DNA of 64,000 nt from Nocardia stercoris (GCF_003696265.1 NZ_RFFH01000016.1:62001-126000); one strand, 5' to 3'; positions 52,431 to 62,448 are shown, counted from the first letter of the stretch. Made by a program: numbers and translations. Notes: generated from the sequence alone by a model not told the origin.

Positions 52431-53393
52431 ATGATGTCTGCTGTGAGTACCGACCGGCCGCGCGAGCAGCAACCCAGCCCACCCGACGACGCGTCCGCCG
52501 CGGACGCCGGTGACCAGGCACCCGGAGCGGTCGTGGTCGGCGAGCAGGGCGCAACCGCGGCCGGTGCGGCCCGTCCGGCGCCCGCGGCCGACGCCGACGC
52601 GGTGGCCGGTGCGACATCGTCGGAGGATTCCGGTGCCGCGCCGGGTGGTTCGGCGGCCGAGAGTTCGGCCGGCGGGGACGCTTCGGGGGGTTCGGCTTCG
52701 GGCGGCGATCCTTCCGGCACGGCGAGTCCGGTGGCAGGCGGGGATGTGTCCGGCGCGACAGGTTCGGCGGCGGGTGCCGACGGGGCTGGGGCGTCGGAGC
52801 CTGAATCTGCTGGGGCCGCAACGGAATCGGTTGCGGCCGATGCGGAATCGGATGTGTCCGGTGCCGGGGGAGCGGCCGCGGCTGGTTCGGGCCTGAGCCG
52901 GTTGCCGGTACTGCTGGTGGTGGCGGTCCTGGTATTCGGGCTCGACCTGCTCACCAAGTGCGTGGTGGTGGCGAATATGACTCCGGGCGAACCGATTTCG
53001 ATCATCGGTGACGTGGTGCGGCTGACTCTGGTGCGCAATCCGGGCGCCGCGTTCTCCATGGCGACCGGGATGACCTGGCTGCTGACCCTGGTGGCTGCCG
53101 CGGTCGTCATCGGCGTGATCCGGATCGGCCGCACGCTGCGGTCGACGGGCTGGGCGATCGGGCTGGGCTTGGTCCTCGGTGGCGCGCTGGGCAATCTGGT
53201 GGACCGGTTGTTCCGGGCGCCGGGCCCGCTGCAGGGGCATGTGGTCGACTTCATCTCCGTGACGAAGTGGTGGCCGATATTCAACCTGGCCGACTCCGGC
53301 ATCGTGTGCGGCGCGATCACCCTGGTCGCGCTCACCGTGTTCGGGTTCGAGCTCGACGGCAGCCGCACCCGCGACCGGGACGCGGCCGCGTGA
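52431..53393 (+). CDS. lspA: Signal peptidase II with long N-terminal extension (LspA)
   Basis: Aspartyl protease cleaving prolipoprotein signal peptides in the membrane. The last 160 residues are a normal LspA with four helices and both catalytic Asp motifs (GNLVDRLFRAPGP and FNLADSGIV). Ahead of them are about 155 residues rich in Gly, Ala, Ser, Asp and Glu, predicted disordered and cytoplasmic, roughly doubling the usual length. ATG 52431, ATG 52434 or GTG 52443 are possible starts. The GTGA overlap couples it to the pseudouridine synthase gene, as in mycobacteria. Confidence 0.93.
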   Translation: MMSAVSTDRPREQQPSPPDDASAADAGDQAPGAVVVGEQGATAAGAARPAPAADADAVAGATSSEDSGAAPGGSAAESSAGGDASGGSASGGDPSGTASPVAGGDVSGATGSAAGADGAGASEPESAGAATESVAADAESDVSGAGGAAAAGSGLSRLPVLLVVAVLVFGLDLLTKCVVVANMTPGEPISIIGDVVRLTLVRNPGAAFSMATGMTWLLTLVAAAVVIGVIRIGRTLRSTGWAIGLGLVLGGALGNLVDRLFRAPGPLQGHVVDFISVTKWWPIFNLADSGIVCGAITLVALTVFGFELDGSRTRDRDAAA

Positions 53394-54340
53394 CCGGCAT
53401 GCAACCGCACGCGACCCGGGAGACCCGGCAGATGCCCGTGCCCGACGGCCTGGACGGAATGCGGGTCGACGCCGGCCTGTCCCGCCTGCTCGGCCTGTCG
53501 CGGACCGCGGTCGCCGCCATGGCCGAGGAAGGCGCGGTGCTGATCGACGGCGCCGCCGCCGGCAAATCCGACCGGCTCACCGCCGGATCGTGGCTGGAGG
53601 TCGCGTTCCCGGAGCCGAAACGGGAGCTGACCGTCGAGGCGACCCCGGTCGAGGGGCTGAACATCCTCTACGCCGACGACGACATCGTGGCGGTCGACAA
53701 GCCTGTCGGGGTGGCCGCGCACACCGGTGTCGGCTGGACCGGCCCGACCGTGGTGGGCGGCCTGGCCGCCATGGGCTATCGCATCTCCACCTCGGGCGCG
53801 CACGAGCGGCAGGGCATCGTGCACCGGCTCGACGTCGGCACCTCCGGGGTGATGGTGGTCGCGCAGTCCGAGCACGCGTACACGGTGCTCAAGCGGGCCT
53901 TCAAGTACCGGACCGTGGACAAGCGATACCACGCGCTCGTGCAGGGGCACCCGGATCCGTCCAGCGGCACCATCGACGCGCCGATCGGCCGGGCCCGCGG
54001 CAACGACTGGAAGTTCGCGGTCACCGCAGACGGCCGGCCCAGTGTCACCCACTACGACACCGTCGAGGCCTTCCAGGCGGCGAGCCTGCTCGACGTCCAC
54101 CTCGAGACCGGCCGCACCCACCAGATCCGCGTCCACTTCTCCGCGATCCGCCACCCCTGCTGTGGTGACGCCACCTACGGCGCCGACCCCACCCTGGCCC
54201 GCCGCCTCGGCCTGGAACGCCAGTGGCTGCACGCTCGCTCCCTGGGTTTCGCCCATCCGGCCGACGGCCGCTGGGTGGAGATCACCAGCGAGTATCCGGC
54301 CGACCTGCAGCACGCGCTGGACGTGCTGCGCAACGCATGA
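53390..54340 (+). CDS. rluD: RluD-type 23S rRNA pseudouridine synthase
   Basis: A 316-residue RluA-family enzyme: N-terminal S4-like RNA-binding domain (GMRVDAGLSRLLGLSRTAVA), catalytic Asp in IVHRLDVGTSGVMVVA, ILYADDDIVAVDKP and LETGRTHQIRVHF. Exact target uridines are inferred from the family. GTG 53390 overlaps the lspA stop; ATG 53399 is an alternative. Confidence 0.92.
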   Translation: MTGMQPHATRETRQMPVPDGLDGMRVDAGLSRLLGLSRTAVAAMAEEGAVLIDGAAAGKSDRLTAGSWLEVAFPEPKRELTVEATPVEGLNILYADDDIVAVDKPVGVAAHTGVGWTGPTVVGGLAAMGYRISTSGAHERQGIVHRLDVGTSGVMVVAQSEHAYTVLKRAFKYRTVDKRYHALVQGHPDPSSGTIDAPIGRARGNDWKFAVTADGRPSVTHYDTVEAFQAASLLDVHLETGRTHQIRVHFSAIRHPCCGDATYGADPTLARRLGLERQWLHARSLGFAHPADGRWVEITSEYPADLQHALDVLRNA

Positions 54341-54362
54341 CCGACCCCGGGCGCTGAGCGCC

Positions 54363-55109
54363 GTGGGTGACGAACCGGCGAAGTCGGCTGCGGTGGCGGG
54401 ACGGCCCGGGCCGGAGTTGTTGCGCTACACCGGGATCGCGGCGGTGACCATCGCGGTCGTCGCCGGTGTGGTGGCGGGCGCCTTGCAGCCGCGGCCGGCG
54501 CAGCGGGTCGCGACCGACCGGCTGGGACCCGATTCGGGTGAGCCGGTCGCGGCCTACCTGGCGCGCAGCCGAGACTCGTTGCGGGGCACCGACTCTGCCC
54601 CGCACTGGGCGCTGCTGTCGGCGGCCTCCGGGCTGGATCCGGCGTCGATACCGGATCTCACCGGCGGACTTCGAGTTTCGCAGGTGCTGGTGCACGTGCC
54701 GCTGGATCGGGTGAGCACACCGGATATCTCGGTGATCGTGCCGGCCGATCCGGCACAGGCCGCGGCCGCCGAGCAGGTCGCCGCGGGCCATCTGCTCGCC
54801 GAATTGGGCCCGGCGGGGGATACCGGTCATGACCCTGTTCTGGAGCCGGATCCCGGTGTCGTGCGGGAACTTTCCATGTACCGGGTGGTCGCCGGGCGCT
54901 TGCGGGCTGGATGCGCGTGTGTGGTCGGACTGGTCGTGCGCGGTCCGCTCGATCGGCTGCGCGAGCTCGCCGGGCGGCCCGGTGCGCGAGCAGTTCAAGC
55001 GCTGCCGGCCGACGCGGGTGCCGGCAACTTCAGCGTCGTCCCGCTCCTGCCGGAGCAGTTGGACGCCGTGACGCCGGGTCCTGATGACGGCCCGGTACCG
55101 CCCGGCTGA
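54363..55109 (+). CDS. Hypothetical membrane-anchored protein
   Basis: A 248-residue product with a short cytoplasmic start, one helix (TGIAAVTIAVVAGVVAGAL) and an Ala/Leu/Val-rich extracytoplasmic domain containing SVIVPADPAQAAAAEQVAAG and MYRVVAGRLRAGCACVVGLV. The CAC pair is unusual. I recognise no family. GTG 54363 starts 22 bases after rluD and lacks a strong ribosome-binding site. Confidence 0.6.
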   Translation: MGDEPAKSAAVAGRPGPELLRYTGIAAVTIAVVAGVVAGALQPRPAQRVATDRLGPDSGEPVAAYLARSRDSLRGTDSAPHWALLSAASGLDPASIPDLTGGLRVSQVLVHVPLDRVSTPDISVIVPADPAQAAAAEQVAAGHLLAELGPAGDTGHDPVLEPDPGVVRELSMYRVVAGRLRAGCACVVGLVVRGPLDRLRELAGRPGARAVQALPADAGAGNFSVVPLLPEQLDAVTPGPDDGPVPPG

Positions 55110-55142
55110 GCTTGCGCTGAGCTGTGCGATGGGTGTAGCGGG

Positions 55143-55186
55143 GCCGGGTGGTCTGTGGGCGGGTGCTGCGGGTGCCGGGTGGTCTG
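55143..55186 (+). repeat. Direct repeats upstream of ctpE
   Basis: GCCGGGTGGTCTG occurs at 55143-55155 and 55174-55186, and weaker copies of GGTGCCGG run on to about 55290 within the 263-base gap before ctpE. The tract looks like decayed tandem duplication; TACGCT (55360-55365) near its end is the likely ctpE -10 box. Confidence 0.55.
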
Positions 55187-55372
55187 CGGGGGTGCCGGCG
55201 TCCGTGAGCAGCTGCCGTGGGTGCGGGGCGATCCGATGGCGGGTGTCGGGCGACCTGTGAGCGGTGCCGCAGGTGCCGGTCGATCCGGCCGCGTCCAGTG
55301 CCGGCGGCCGTGGGCACTGACACGATCGGCCGTGTCCGCTTCCTCCGGTTCGCTCGAAGTACGCTGACATGC

Positions 55373-57766
55373 ATGTCTATCGCCGAGGAGCAGATGTCGG
55401 GGCTGTCCGCGGCCGAAGTCGCGCGGCGGGTGGCGGACGGGGAGACCAACGCGCTGCCCGAACGGGTGGGCAGGTCGGTCGGCGATATCGTCCGCGCGAA
55501 CGTGTTCACCAGGATCAACGCCATCCTGGCGGTGCTGTTCCTGCTGGTGCTGGCCACCGGGTCGCTCATCGACGGCATGTTCGGGCTGCTGATCGTCGGC
55601 AACAGCGTGATCGGCATCGTGCAGGAGGTGCGCGCGAAACGCACCCTGGACCGGCTGGCCATCGTCGGGCAGGCCAGGCCCGTGGTCCGGCGCGAGGGCC
55701 GCTCGCAGCAGATCCCGCCGGACCAGGTGGTGCTCGACGACCTGATCGAACTCGGGCCCGGCGATCAGATCGTGGTCGACGGCGAGGTAGTCGACACTGC
55801 CGCGCTGGAGGTCGACGAGTCGCTGCTCACCGGTGAGGCCGACCCGGTCGACAAGCAGGTCGGGGATCCGGTGATGTCGGGCAGTTTCGTGGTGTCCGGT
55901 TCGGGGGTGTACCGGGCCACCCGGGTGGGTAGCCAGGCGTATGCCGCGCAGGTCACCGCCGAGGCCGGCAAGTTCACGCTGGTGAACTCCGAACTGCGTT
56001 CGGGTATCAGCACGATCCTCAAGGTCATCACCTTTCTGCTGTTCCCGGCCGGGCTGGTGACCATCTACAACCAGCTGTTCGCCAGCCATCAGCCGTGGCG
56101 GGACGCGGTCAACGGCATGGTCGGCGCGCTGGTGCCGATGGTGCCCGAGGGGCTGGTCCTCATGACCTCGATCGCGTTCGCGGTCGGCGTGGTGCGGCTG
56201 GGCCGCCGCAACTGCCTGGTGCAGGAACTGCCCGCCATCGAGGGCCTGGCCCGGGTGGATGTGGTGTGCGCCGACAAGACCGGGACACTCACCGAGAACG
56301 GTATGCGGCTGAGCGAGGTGATCCCGGTCGGCGACGCCGACGAGGCGGAGCTGCGCCGGGCGCTGGCGGCGATCGCGGCCGCCGATCCGCGGCCCAACGC
56401 CAGTATCGCCGCGATCGCGGAGGCCTGTCCGAAGGCCCCGCACTGGCAGCCGACCGCGACCGCCCCGTTCTCCTCGGCGAAGAAGTGGAGCGGTATCTCG
56501 TTCGGCGTCGACGGCGACTGGCTGCTCGGCGCACCCGACGTCCTGCTGGACCCGGATTTCCCCGCCGCCGCGACCGCGCAGGAGCTGGGTGCCCGTGGCC
56601 TGCGAGTGTTGTTGCTGGCCAACGGGGATCGCCCGGTGGACGCGCCCGACGCGCCCGGCACGGTCACGCCGCAGGCGCTGGTGGTGCTGGAGCAGAAGGT
56701 GCGTCCCGACGCCGCTGCGACCATGAAATATTTTGCCTCCCAAGGTGTCTCGACCAAGGTCATCTCCGGTGACAACGCCGTGTCGGTGGGCGCGGTGGCG
56801 CAGTCGCTGGGCCTGCCCGGCGGCGATCACCCCGTCGACGCACGCGAACTGCCCACCGACACAGCCGAACTGGCGGACGAGCTGGACGCCGCGACGGTGT
56901 TCGGCCGGGTGCGGCCGGACCAGAAACGCGCCATGGTGTCGGCACTGCAGTCCCGCGGCCACACCGTCGCGATGACCGGCGACGGGGTCAACGACGTGCT
57001 CGCGCTCAAGGACGCCGATATCGGGGTCGCCATGGGTTCGGGCAGTCCGGCGACCCGGGCGGTCGCGCAGATCGTGCTGCTCGACGACCGGTTCGCCACC
57101 CTGCCGTCGGTGGTGGGCGAGGGCCGGCGGGTGATCGGCAATATCGAGCGGGTCTCCAACCTGTTCCTCACCAAGACGGTGTATTCGGTGGTGCTCGCCT
57201 TCCTGGTCGGCGTGGTGGGGATCGGGGCTCAGATCTGGCACGGGCGGCCGATCGGGTATCCGTTCCTGCCGCGGCACATGACGATCGCGGCCTGGTTCAC
57301 CATCGGGCTGCCCGCCTTCGTGCTGTCGCTGGCGCCCAACGCCGAGCGGGCGCGCCGCGGGTTCGTGCGGCGGGTGCTGCGGCTGGCGGTGCCGTCGGGG
57401 GTGGTGATCGGCGTCATGACGTTCATCGCGTACCTGATCGCCTACCGGGGTGCCGACGAGAGTCAGGCGCAGCGGACCCAGGCCAGTACCAGCGCGCTGA
57501 TCACGCTGTTGATCATTGCGGTGTGGGTGCTGGCGGTGGTCGCCCGGCCGTGGGTGTGGTGGAAGCTGATCCTGATCCTCGGGTCGGTGGCCGGGTATCT
57601 GGTGTTGTTCTCGGTGCCGTTCTTCCGGCATTTCTTCCAGCTGGATCCGACGAATGTGGCGATGACCGCGGTGGCGGTGGTCTGCGGCGGGGTGGGTGTG
57701 TTCGCGGTGGAGGTGGCGTGGCGGTTCGCGGAGCGGTTCGGGGCGGGGTCGGATACCTCACATTGA
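55373..57766 (+). CDS. ctpE: P-type cation ATPase, CtpE-like
   Basis: A 797-residue P-type ATPase equal in size to mycobacterial CtpE, reported as a Ca2+ transporter. It has the actuator motif LLTGEADPV, phosphorylated Asp301 in DKTGTLTENG, the hinge GDGVNDVLALKDADIGVAMG and about eight to ten membrane helices; no N-terminal metal-binding domain. The membrane motif PMVPEGLVLMTSIAF resembles the PEG(L) ion site. TACGCT ends seven bases before the ATG, suggesting a leaderless mRNA. Cation specificity is inferred. Confidence 0.9.
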   Translation: MSIAEEQMSGLSAAEVARRVADGETNALPERVGRSVGDIVRANVFTRINAILAVLFLLVLATGSLIDGMFGLLIVGNSVIGIVQEVRAKRTLDRLAIVGQARPVVRREGRSQQIPPDQVVLDDLIELGPGDQIVVDGEVVDTAALEVDESLLTGEADPVDKQVGDPVMSGSFVVSGSGVYRATRVGSQAYAAQVTAEAGKFTLVNSELRSGISTILKVITFLLFPAGLVTIYNQLFASHQPWRDAVNGMVGALVPMVPEGLVLMTSIAFAVGVVRLGRRNCLVQELPAIEGLARVDVVCADKTGTLTENGMRLSEVIPVGDADEAELRRALAAIAAADPRPNASIAAIAEACPKAPHWQPTATAPFSSAKKWSGISFGVDGDWLLGAPDVLLDPDFPAAATAQELGARGLRVLLLANGDRPVDAPDAPGTVTPQALVVLEQKVRPDAAATMKYFASQGVSTKVISGDNAVSVGAVAQSLGLPGGDHPVDARELPTDTAELADELDAATVFGRVRPDQKRAMVSALQSRGHTVAMTGDGVNDVLALKDADIGVAMGSGSPATRAVAQIVLLDDRFATLPSVVGEGRRVIGNIERVSNLFLTKTVYSVVLAFLVGVVGIGAQIWHGRPIGYPFLPRHMTIAAWFTIGLPAFVLSLAPNAERARRGFVRRVLRLAVPSGVVIGVMTFIAYLIAYRGADESQAQRTQASTSALITLLIIAVWVLAVVARPWVWWKLILILGSVAGYLVLFSVPFFRHFFQLDPTNVAMTAVAVVCGGVGVFAVEVAWRFAERFGAGSDTSH

Positions 57767-57851
57767 AATAGCTGGGCGTTAGCTAGCGATGGAATGATGG
57801 AAGTAGTTCCACACGCCGGTCCGCCGAATCGACCGGCCAGGAGGTTCCGTC

Positions 57852-58328
57852 ATGATCGTGGATGCGACCGACACCCCGCGTCCGGCGCCGCTGCACACCC
57901 GGGTGATCGCCAGACTCGCCGCCGAGCTGGACCGGGTACTGCCGCCCGGACTCGAGGCGTTCCCGGAACTCGAGACCGAACTGCCCGGCCGATCGCCCGA
58001 GGTGCCCGACCTGGTGGTCACCGCCGCGCAGGTCGACGAACAGGCCCGGGTACGGGCCGACCAGGTGGTACTGGCCGTCGAAGTCGTCTCCACGGGCGCC
58101 GACGCCGTGCGCGACTACGCCGTGAAGGCGGGGGAATACGCCGCCAACGGCATCGCCCACTACTGGGTGCTCGATATCATCGACCCGGCCTCGCCCGGAC
58201 TGACCGTCTACACCCTCGACGCGCTCGGCGAATACCGGATCGCGCCGCGCGCCACCGGGGTGGTGCAGCTGGCGGGCACGGTCCCGATGGTGCTCGATCT
58301 TCCCGCGCTGACCGCCCGTCGCGGCTGA
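57852..58328 (+). CDS. Uma2 family (DUF820) putative endonuclease
   Basis: A 158-residue protein of the Uma2/DUF820 family with a PD-(D/E)XK-like core: EVPDLVVTAAQVDE and the strand QVVLAVEVVSTGA, followed by RDYAVKAGEYAANGIAHYWVLD. Such genes are multicopy in cyanobacteria and actinobacteria; nuclease activity is predicted but the biological role is unclear. A strong AGGAGG lies about eight bases before ATG 57852. Confidence 0.85.
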   Translation: MIVDATDTPRPAPLHTRVIARLAAELDRVLPPGLEAFPELETELPGRSPEVPDLVVTAAQVDEQARVRADQVVLAVEVVSTGADAVRDYAVKAGEYAANGIAHYWVLDIIDPASPGLTVYTLDALGEYRIAPRATGVVQLAGTVPMVLDLPALTARRG

Positions 58329-58420
58329 CCACCGAATACGAGGTCCGAAACCCGCTTGGCATTCGTTCGCCCGGCGAACTACCGTCGAACGGTGCGACGA
58401 TCGACTGCGCGGGTACCGGA

Positions 58421-59407
58421 ATGACGACCGAACCGGTGCAGGCGACCCCACCCGAACTACCCGCCGGTCCGGCCCCGGGCGATGCGCCCGTACGCGGTGG
58501 CCTCCGCGCGGGCAGCGGCGCCCTCCTGGCCACCGGCGCGTACTTCATCTGGGGCCTGTTCCCCGGCTTCTTCGGCCTGCTGAGCTTCGCCGACCCCTTC
58601 GAGGTCCTGGCCCAGCGCATGCTCTGGACCCTGGTCGTGGCCCTGGCCGCGCTCGCGATGCTGGGCCGGGTGCGGGAACTGTGGGCGATCCCCGCGCGCA
58701 CCTGGCGGCTGGCCGCGGCCGCGTCAGCGGCGATCGCCGTCAACTGGGGTGTATACGTCTACGGCGTCGGTGCCGGGCATGTCGTGGAATGCGCGCTCGG
58801 CTACTTCGCCGGACCACTGGTCACCGTGCTACTGGGGCTGGTGGTGTTCCGGGAGCGGTTGAGCGCCGCGCGCTGGGCGGCGCTCGCGCTCGGCGCCGCC
58901 GCGGTGCTCGTGCTGACCGTCGACTACGGCCACCCGCCCTGGATCGCGCTGGCGCTGGCCTTCTCCTTCGCGCTCTACGGCCTGATCAAGAAGGTGATCG
59001 TGCTCGATCCGCTGCCGGGTCTGGCCGCCGAGGGGATCGTGGCCGCGCCGGTCGGCCTGGCCGTGGTGGTCGGTTTCGCGGTCACCGGGCACGCCGCGTT
59101 CGGGCACGGTATCGGTCACACCGCGCTGCTGATGGCCTGCGGTCCGGTCACACTGATCCCGCTCGTGCTGTTCGCTTCGGCGGCCCGGCGCACCCCGCTG
59201 TCGACGATGGGGATCCTGCAGTATCTGACTCCCGCGCTGCAGATGGCCTGGGGTGTGCTGGTGAACCACGAGCCGATGCCCGCCGCCCGGTGGGCCGGGT
59301 TCGGGCTGATCTGGGTGGCGCTGGTGGTGTTCTCCGCCGATGTGCTGCGCGCCGGCCGTGCCGTCCCGTCCGGCCGTTCCGGCGCGGAAACGGTTGCGGC
59401 CCGATAG
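58421..59407 (+). CDS. rarD: RarD-type EamA transporter
   Basis: A 328-residue ten-helix membrane protein of the DMT superfamily. GALLATGAYFIWGLFPGFFG, NWGVYVYGVGAGHVVECALGY and IPLVLFASAARRTPLSTMGILQYLTPALQ-like stretches are RarD hallmarks. Substrate unknown. The 92 bases before it follow the Uma2 gene. Confidence 0.9.
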   Translation: MTTEPVQATPPELPAGPAPGDAPVRGGLRAGSGALLATGAYFIWGLFPGFFGLLSFADPFEVLAQRMLWTLVVALAALAMLGRVRELWAIPARTWRLAAAASAAIAVNWGVYVYGVGAGHVVECALGYFAGPLVTVLLGLVVFRERLSAARWAALALGAAAVLVLTVDYGHPPWIALALAFSFALYGLIKKVIVLDPLPGLAAEGIVAAPVGLAVVVGFAVTGHAAFGHGIGHTALLMACGPVTLIPLVLFASAARRTPLSTMGILQYLTPALQMAWGVLVNHEPMPAARWAGFGLIWVALVVFSADVLRAGRAVPSGRSGAETVAAR

Positions 59408-59541
59408 CCGCACCGGATGGACGGTGTTCGTCGCTGGTCGTTCGTCCACTGTTCATCTGCGGGCCCAGCGCCGTCCGGCATGTACTGGGAGGGTCACGTC
59501 CGTGTGATCGCCGCGGCGGTCTCCGTCGACCAGGAGGTTGT

Positions 59542-61179
59542 ATGTCCACCCCTTCGGCACGCCGCCGTTTCGGGCGCGGGGGTCTTCGCGCAGTACCGCT
59601 GCGAGGTCGTGCGACGGCCGCCGTCGCGACGCTGCTCACGCTCGCCGCCACATCGTGTTCCAGCTCGACGAGCACCTCGGCGGACTCCGACACCACGACA
59701 CCGATCAAGCACGTCGTGGTCGTGTTCCAGGAGAACGTCAGCTTCGACCACTACTTCGGCACCTACCCGGTCGCCGCGAACACCGACGGCACGCCGTTCA
59801 CCGCGGCACCGGGCACCCCGAAGGTGGACGGCCTGACCCCCGACCTGCTCAGCAAGAACCCGAACCGGGCCCAGCCGGTGCGGCTCGGCGGCCCGGGCCA
59901 GCAGATCACCTGCGACCAGGACCACGGCTACGCCGACGAGCAGGCCGCGTTCGACGGCGGCAAGATGGACAAGTTCGTCGAGCACACCGAGGTCGACAAC
60001 AGCACCGCGGCCTGCCGAGCCCCGCTGTACGGCCCGGCCGGCCTGGTCATGAACTACTACGACGGCAACTCCGTGACCGGGCTGTGGAACTACGCCCAGC
60101 ACTACGCGATGAGCGACAACTCCTACGGCACCACGTTCGGCCCGTCCGCGGTCGGCGCCCTGAACCTGGTGGCCGGCCAGACCCACGGCGTCACCCAGCA
60201 GGTCATGCCCGGCGGTAAGCCGTTCCCGCCGCACGACGTCGTCGACGGCACCCTGATCGACGACGCGCAGCCGTTCGGCGACGACTGCTCGAGCCGCGAC
60301 CAGGTGCAGATGAGCGGCCGCAACATCGGCGACCTGCTCAACAAGAAGAACATCACCTGGGGTTTCTTCGAGGGCGGTTTCAAGCCGACCGACACCAAGG
60401 ACGGCAAGGCCGTCTGCGGCCAGAACCACACGGTGGGGGTGGAACTCGGCGGCACCGGCAAGACAGGTGACCACCCGTTCGGCACCAAGGACGACTACAT
60501 CCCGCACCACGAGCCGTTCCAGTACTACCCGTCGACGGCCAACCCGCATCACCTGCCGCCGAGCGCGGTGGACAAGATCGGGCAGACCGACCAGGCCAAC
60601 CACCAGTACGACCTCACCGACTTCTGGGACGCCGCCAAGGCCGGGCACCTGCCCGCCGTCAGCTACCTGAAGGCCGCCGGCTACCAGGACGGTCACGCCG
60701 CCTACTCCGACCCGCTCGACGAGCAGCGTTTCCTGGTCGAGACGATCAACGGCCTGCAGAAGCTGCCGGAGTGGAAGGACACCGCGGTCGTCATCGCCTA
60801 CGACGACTCCGACGGCTGGTACGACCACAAGGCGCCCGAGATCGTCGGCAGTTCCACCTCCGACCAGGACGAGCTCAACGGTCCCGGCGGGTGCGGGGAC
60901 GCCAAGGCCGCCCCCGCCAAGTACCAGGGCCGCTGCGGTTACGGTCCGCGGCTGCCGCTGCTGGTGATCTCGCCGTACGCCAAGGCGAACTACGTCGACC
61001 ACGCGCGCACCGACCAGACCTCGGTGCTGCGCTTCATCGAGGACAACTGGAAGACCGGCCGGATCGGCGACGCGTCCTACGACGCGAAAGCCGGTGCGCT
61101 GGACGGCATGTTCGACTTCAAGGCCCCGGCACAGCCGACGGTCACCCTCGACCCGAAGACCGGCGCCGTCGCCGGTTAG
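59542..61179 (+). CDS. Secreted phosphoesterase (phospholipase C / acid phosphatase family)
   Basis: A 545-residue exported PF04185 protein with a twin-Arg-rich N-region (RRRFGRGGLR), hydrophobic core and a Cys (LAATSCSSS) that may be a lipid anchor. Catalytic-site motif VVFQENVSFDHYFGTYP near residue 60, DDSDGWYDHKAP and RTDQTSVLRFIEDNW follow. VSFDH instead of the RSFDH of phospholipases C points to the acid phosphatase-like branch. AGGAGG seven bases before the ATG. Likely acts in the envelope. Confidence 0.85.
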   Translation: MSTPSARRRFGRGGLRAVPLRGRATAAVATLLTLAATSCSSSTSTSADSDTTTPIKHVVVVFQENVSFDHYFGTYPVAANTDGTPFTAAPGTPKVDGLTPDLLSKNPNRAQPVRLGGPGQQITCDQDHGYADEQAAFDGGKMDKFVEHTEVDNSTAACRAPLYGPAGLVMNYYDGNSVTGLWNYAQHYAMSDNSYGTTFGPSAVGALNLVAGQTHGVTQQVMPGGKPFPPHDVVDGTLIDDAQPFGDDCSSRDQVQMSGRNIGDLLNKKNITWGFFEGGFKPTDTKDGKAVCGQNHTVGVELGGTGKTGDHPFGTKDDYIPHHEPFQYYPSTANPHHLPPSAVDKIGQTDQANHQYDLTDFWDAAKAGHLPAVSYLKAAGYQDGHAAYSDPLDEQRFLVETINGLQKLPEWKDTAVVIAYDDSDGWYDHKAPEIVGSSTSDQDELNGPGGCGDAKAAPAKYQGRCGYGPRLPLLVISPYAKANYVDHARTDQTSVLRFIEDNWKTGRIGDASYDAKAGALDGMFDFKAPAQPTVTLDPKTGAVAG

Positions 61180-61215
61180 TCACGAATTCGGCCTGGTCCC
61201 TGAGCTTTTCGGGGA

Positions 61216-62385
61216 TCAGGCCTGCTTCGCGAGATTGTGGGCCAGCGTGCCCAGCCGGGTCAGCCGCGCGTCACCCAACGGGGTGACCTTGCTGCCCAGC
61301 CGGTTCGTCACGAACGCCAGCGACATGCCGGTCGTGGGATCGGCGAACGCACCCGAACCGCCGAGCCCGAAATGCCCGAACGCCGAAATCGGGTCCGCCT
61401 TGGACGGTTTCATCGGCACCCCGTGATAGCCCATCGCCCACGGGATCCGGAACGCGAGCACATAGTCCGGGGTGAACACCCGGCGCCGCGACATCTCCCG
61501 CACGGTCTCGGGCCGCAGCAGCTGGACGTCGCCGAGCCGGCCGTCGTCGGCCAGCGCCGCGTACATCCGGGCCAGCGCCCGGGCGGAGAAGATCCCGTTC
61601 ACGCCCGGCATCACCGAATCGTGCAGCAGCGGATCGGTGATCAGATCCGCGAAACCGCGCGGCATGGTCTCGGCGGCCGCCGCGAACCGGGTCCGGGTCA
61701 GCAGATCCGTACTCCGATCCCAGCTCATGCCGGCCACGGTCAGGCGCGGGAACGTGGTGGCGATCCGCGGACGCTCGGAATCCGGTACCCGGAACCAGAG
61801 TTCGGGCGCGTCGAGCGGTTCCGCGATCTCGGTGCGGACCACCTCGGTGAAGTCGCGGCCGGTGACCCGGTGGATCAGCTCGGCGACCAGATGCCCGTAG
61901 CTGATGCCGTGATAGCCGCTGGTGCGCAGGTGCCGCGGGTCGGGTGCGGCGGCGGCCAGGGCCGCGGTGATCGCCTCGTCGTCGAAGAACGTCTCGACCG
62001 GACCGGGCACCAGATCGCGCAACCGGTGCAGCCCGGCGCGGTGGGTGAGCAGGTCGGTCACCGTGATCCCGGCCTTGCCGGCCGCGGCGAATTCGGGCCA
62101 GTACTCCGCGACCGGTGTGTCGTAGTCGATCAGTCCGCGTTCGGCCAGCTGGTGCACCGCCGTCGAGGCGACCCCCTTGCCGGTGGAGAAGCCGAGCGCG
62201 ACCGTGTCGGCCTCCCACCGCACGCCGGGGTGGGCGTATCCGGCCCACACGTCGACGACCGGTTCGCCGTGCAGGTAGACGCTGAGCGCGCCTCCGCCGT
62301 CGGCGGGTGTGCGGAACAGCCGGTCGAAAGTCGCCACCAGAGCGGCGAATCGACGGTCGACGTACTGTGTGTCCGGCTCGGTCAT
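61216..62385 (-). CDS. Serine beta-lactamase family esterase (class C-like)
   Basis: A 389-residue protein of the beta-lactamase/D-alanyl carboxypeptidase-like esterase family. SxxK nucleophile S67 in LGFSTGKG, the Y-x-N-equivalent YGH (GYHGISYGHLVAEL) and the C-terminal FGHFGLGGSG box are present. No signal peptide, so an intracellular esterase (LipL/LpqK-like group) is more likely than antibiotic resistance. GAGGGG precedes ATG 62385. Confidence 0.88.
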   Translation of the reverse strand: MTEPDTQYVDRRFAALVATFDRLFRTPADGGGALSVYLHGEPVVDVWAGYAHPGVRWEADTVALGFSTGKGVASTAVHQLAERGLIDYDTPVAEYWPEFAAAGKAGITVTDLLTHRAGLHRLRDLVPGPVETFFDDEAITAALAAAAPDPRHLRTSGYHGISYGHLVAELIHRVTGRDFTEVVRTEIAEPLDAPELWFRVPDSERPRIATTFPRLTVAGMSWDRSTDLLTRTRFAAAAETMPRGFADLITDPLLHDSVMPGVNGIFSARALARMYAALADDGRLGDVQLLRPETVREMSRRRVFTPDYVLAFRIPWAMGYHGVPMKPSKADPISAFGHFGLGGSGAFADPTTGMSLAFVTNRLGSKVTPLGDARLTRLGTLAHNLAKQA

Positions 62386-62448
62386 GGATATCCCCTCGTC
62401 ACCTCGTTCCCAGGCCAGCATGCCAGCTGCGGCGGTCGCGCGGCGGAT

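Noticed and set aside
61216..62385. Antibiotic-resistance beta-lactamase
   Set aside because: SxxK is present, but no signal peptide and overall motifs fit the intracellular esterase branch.
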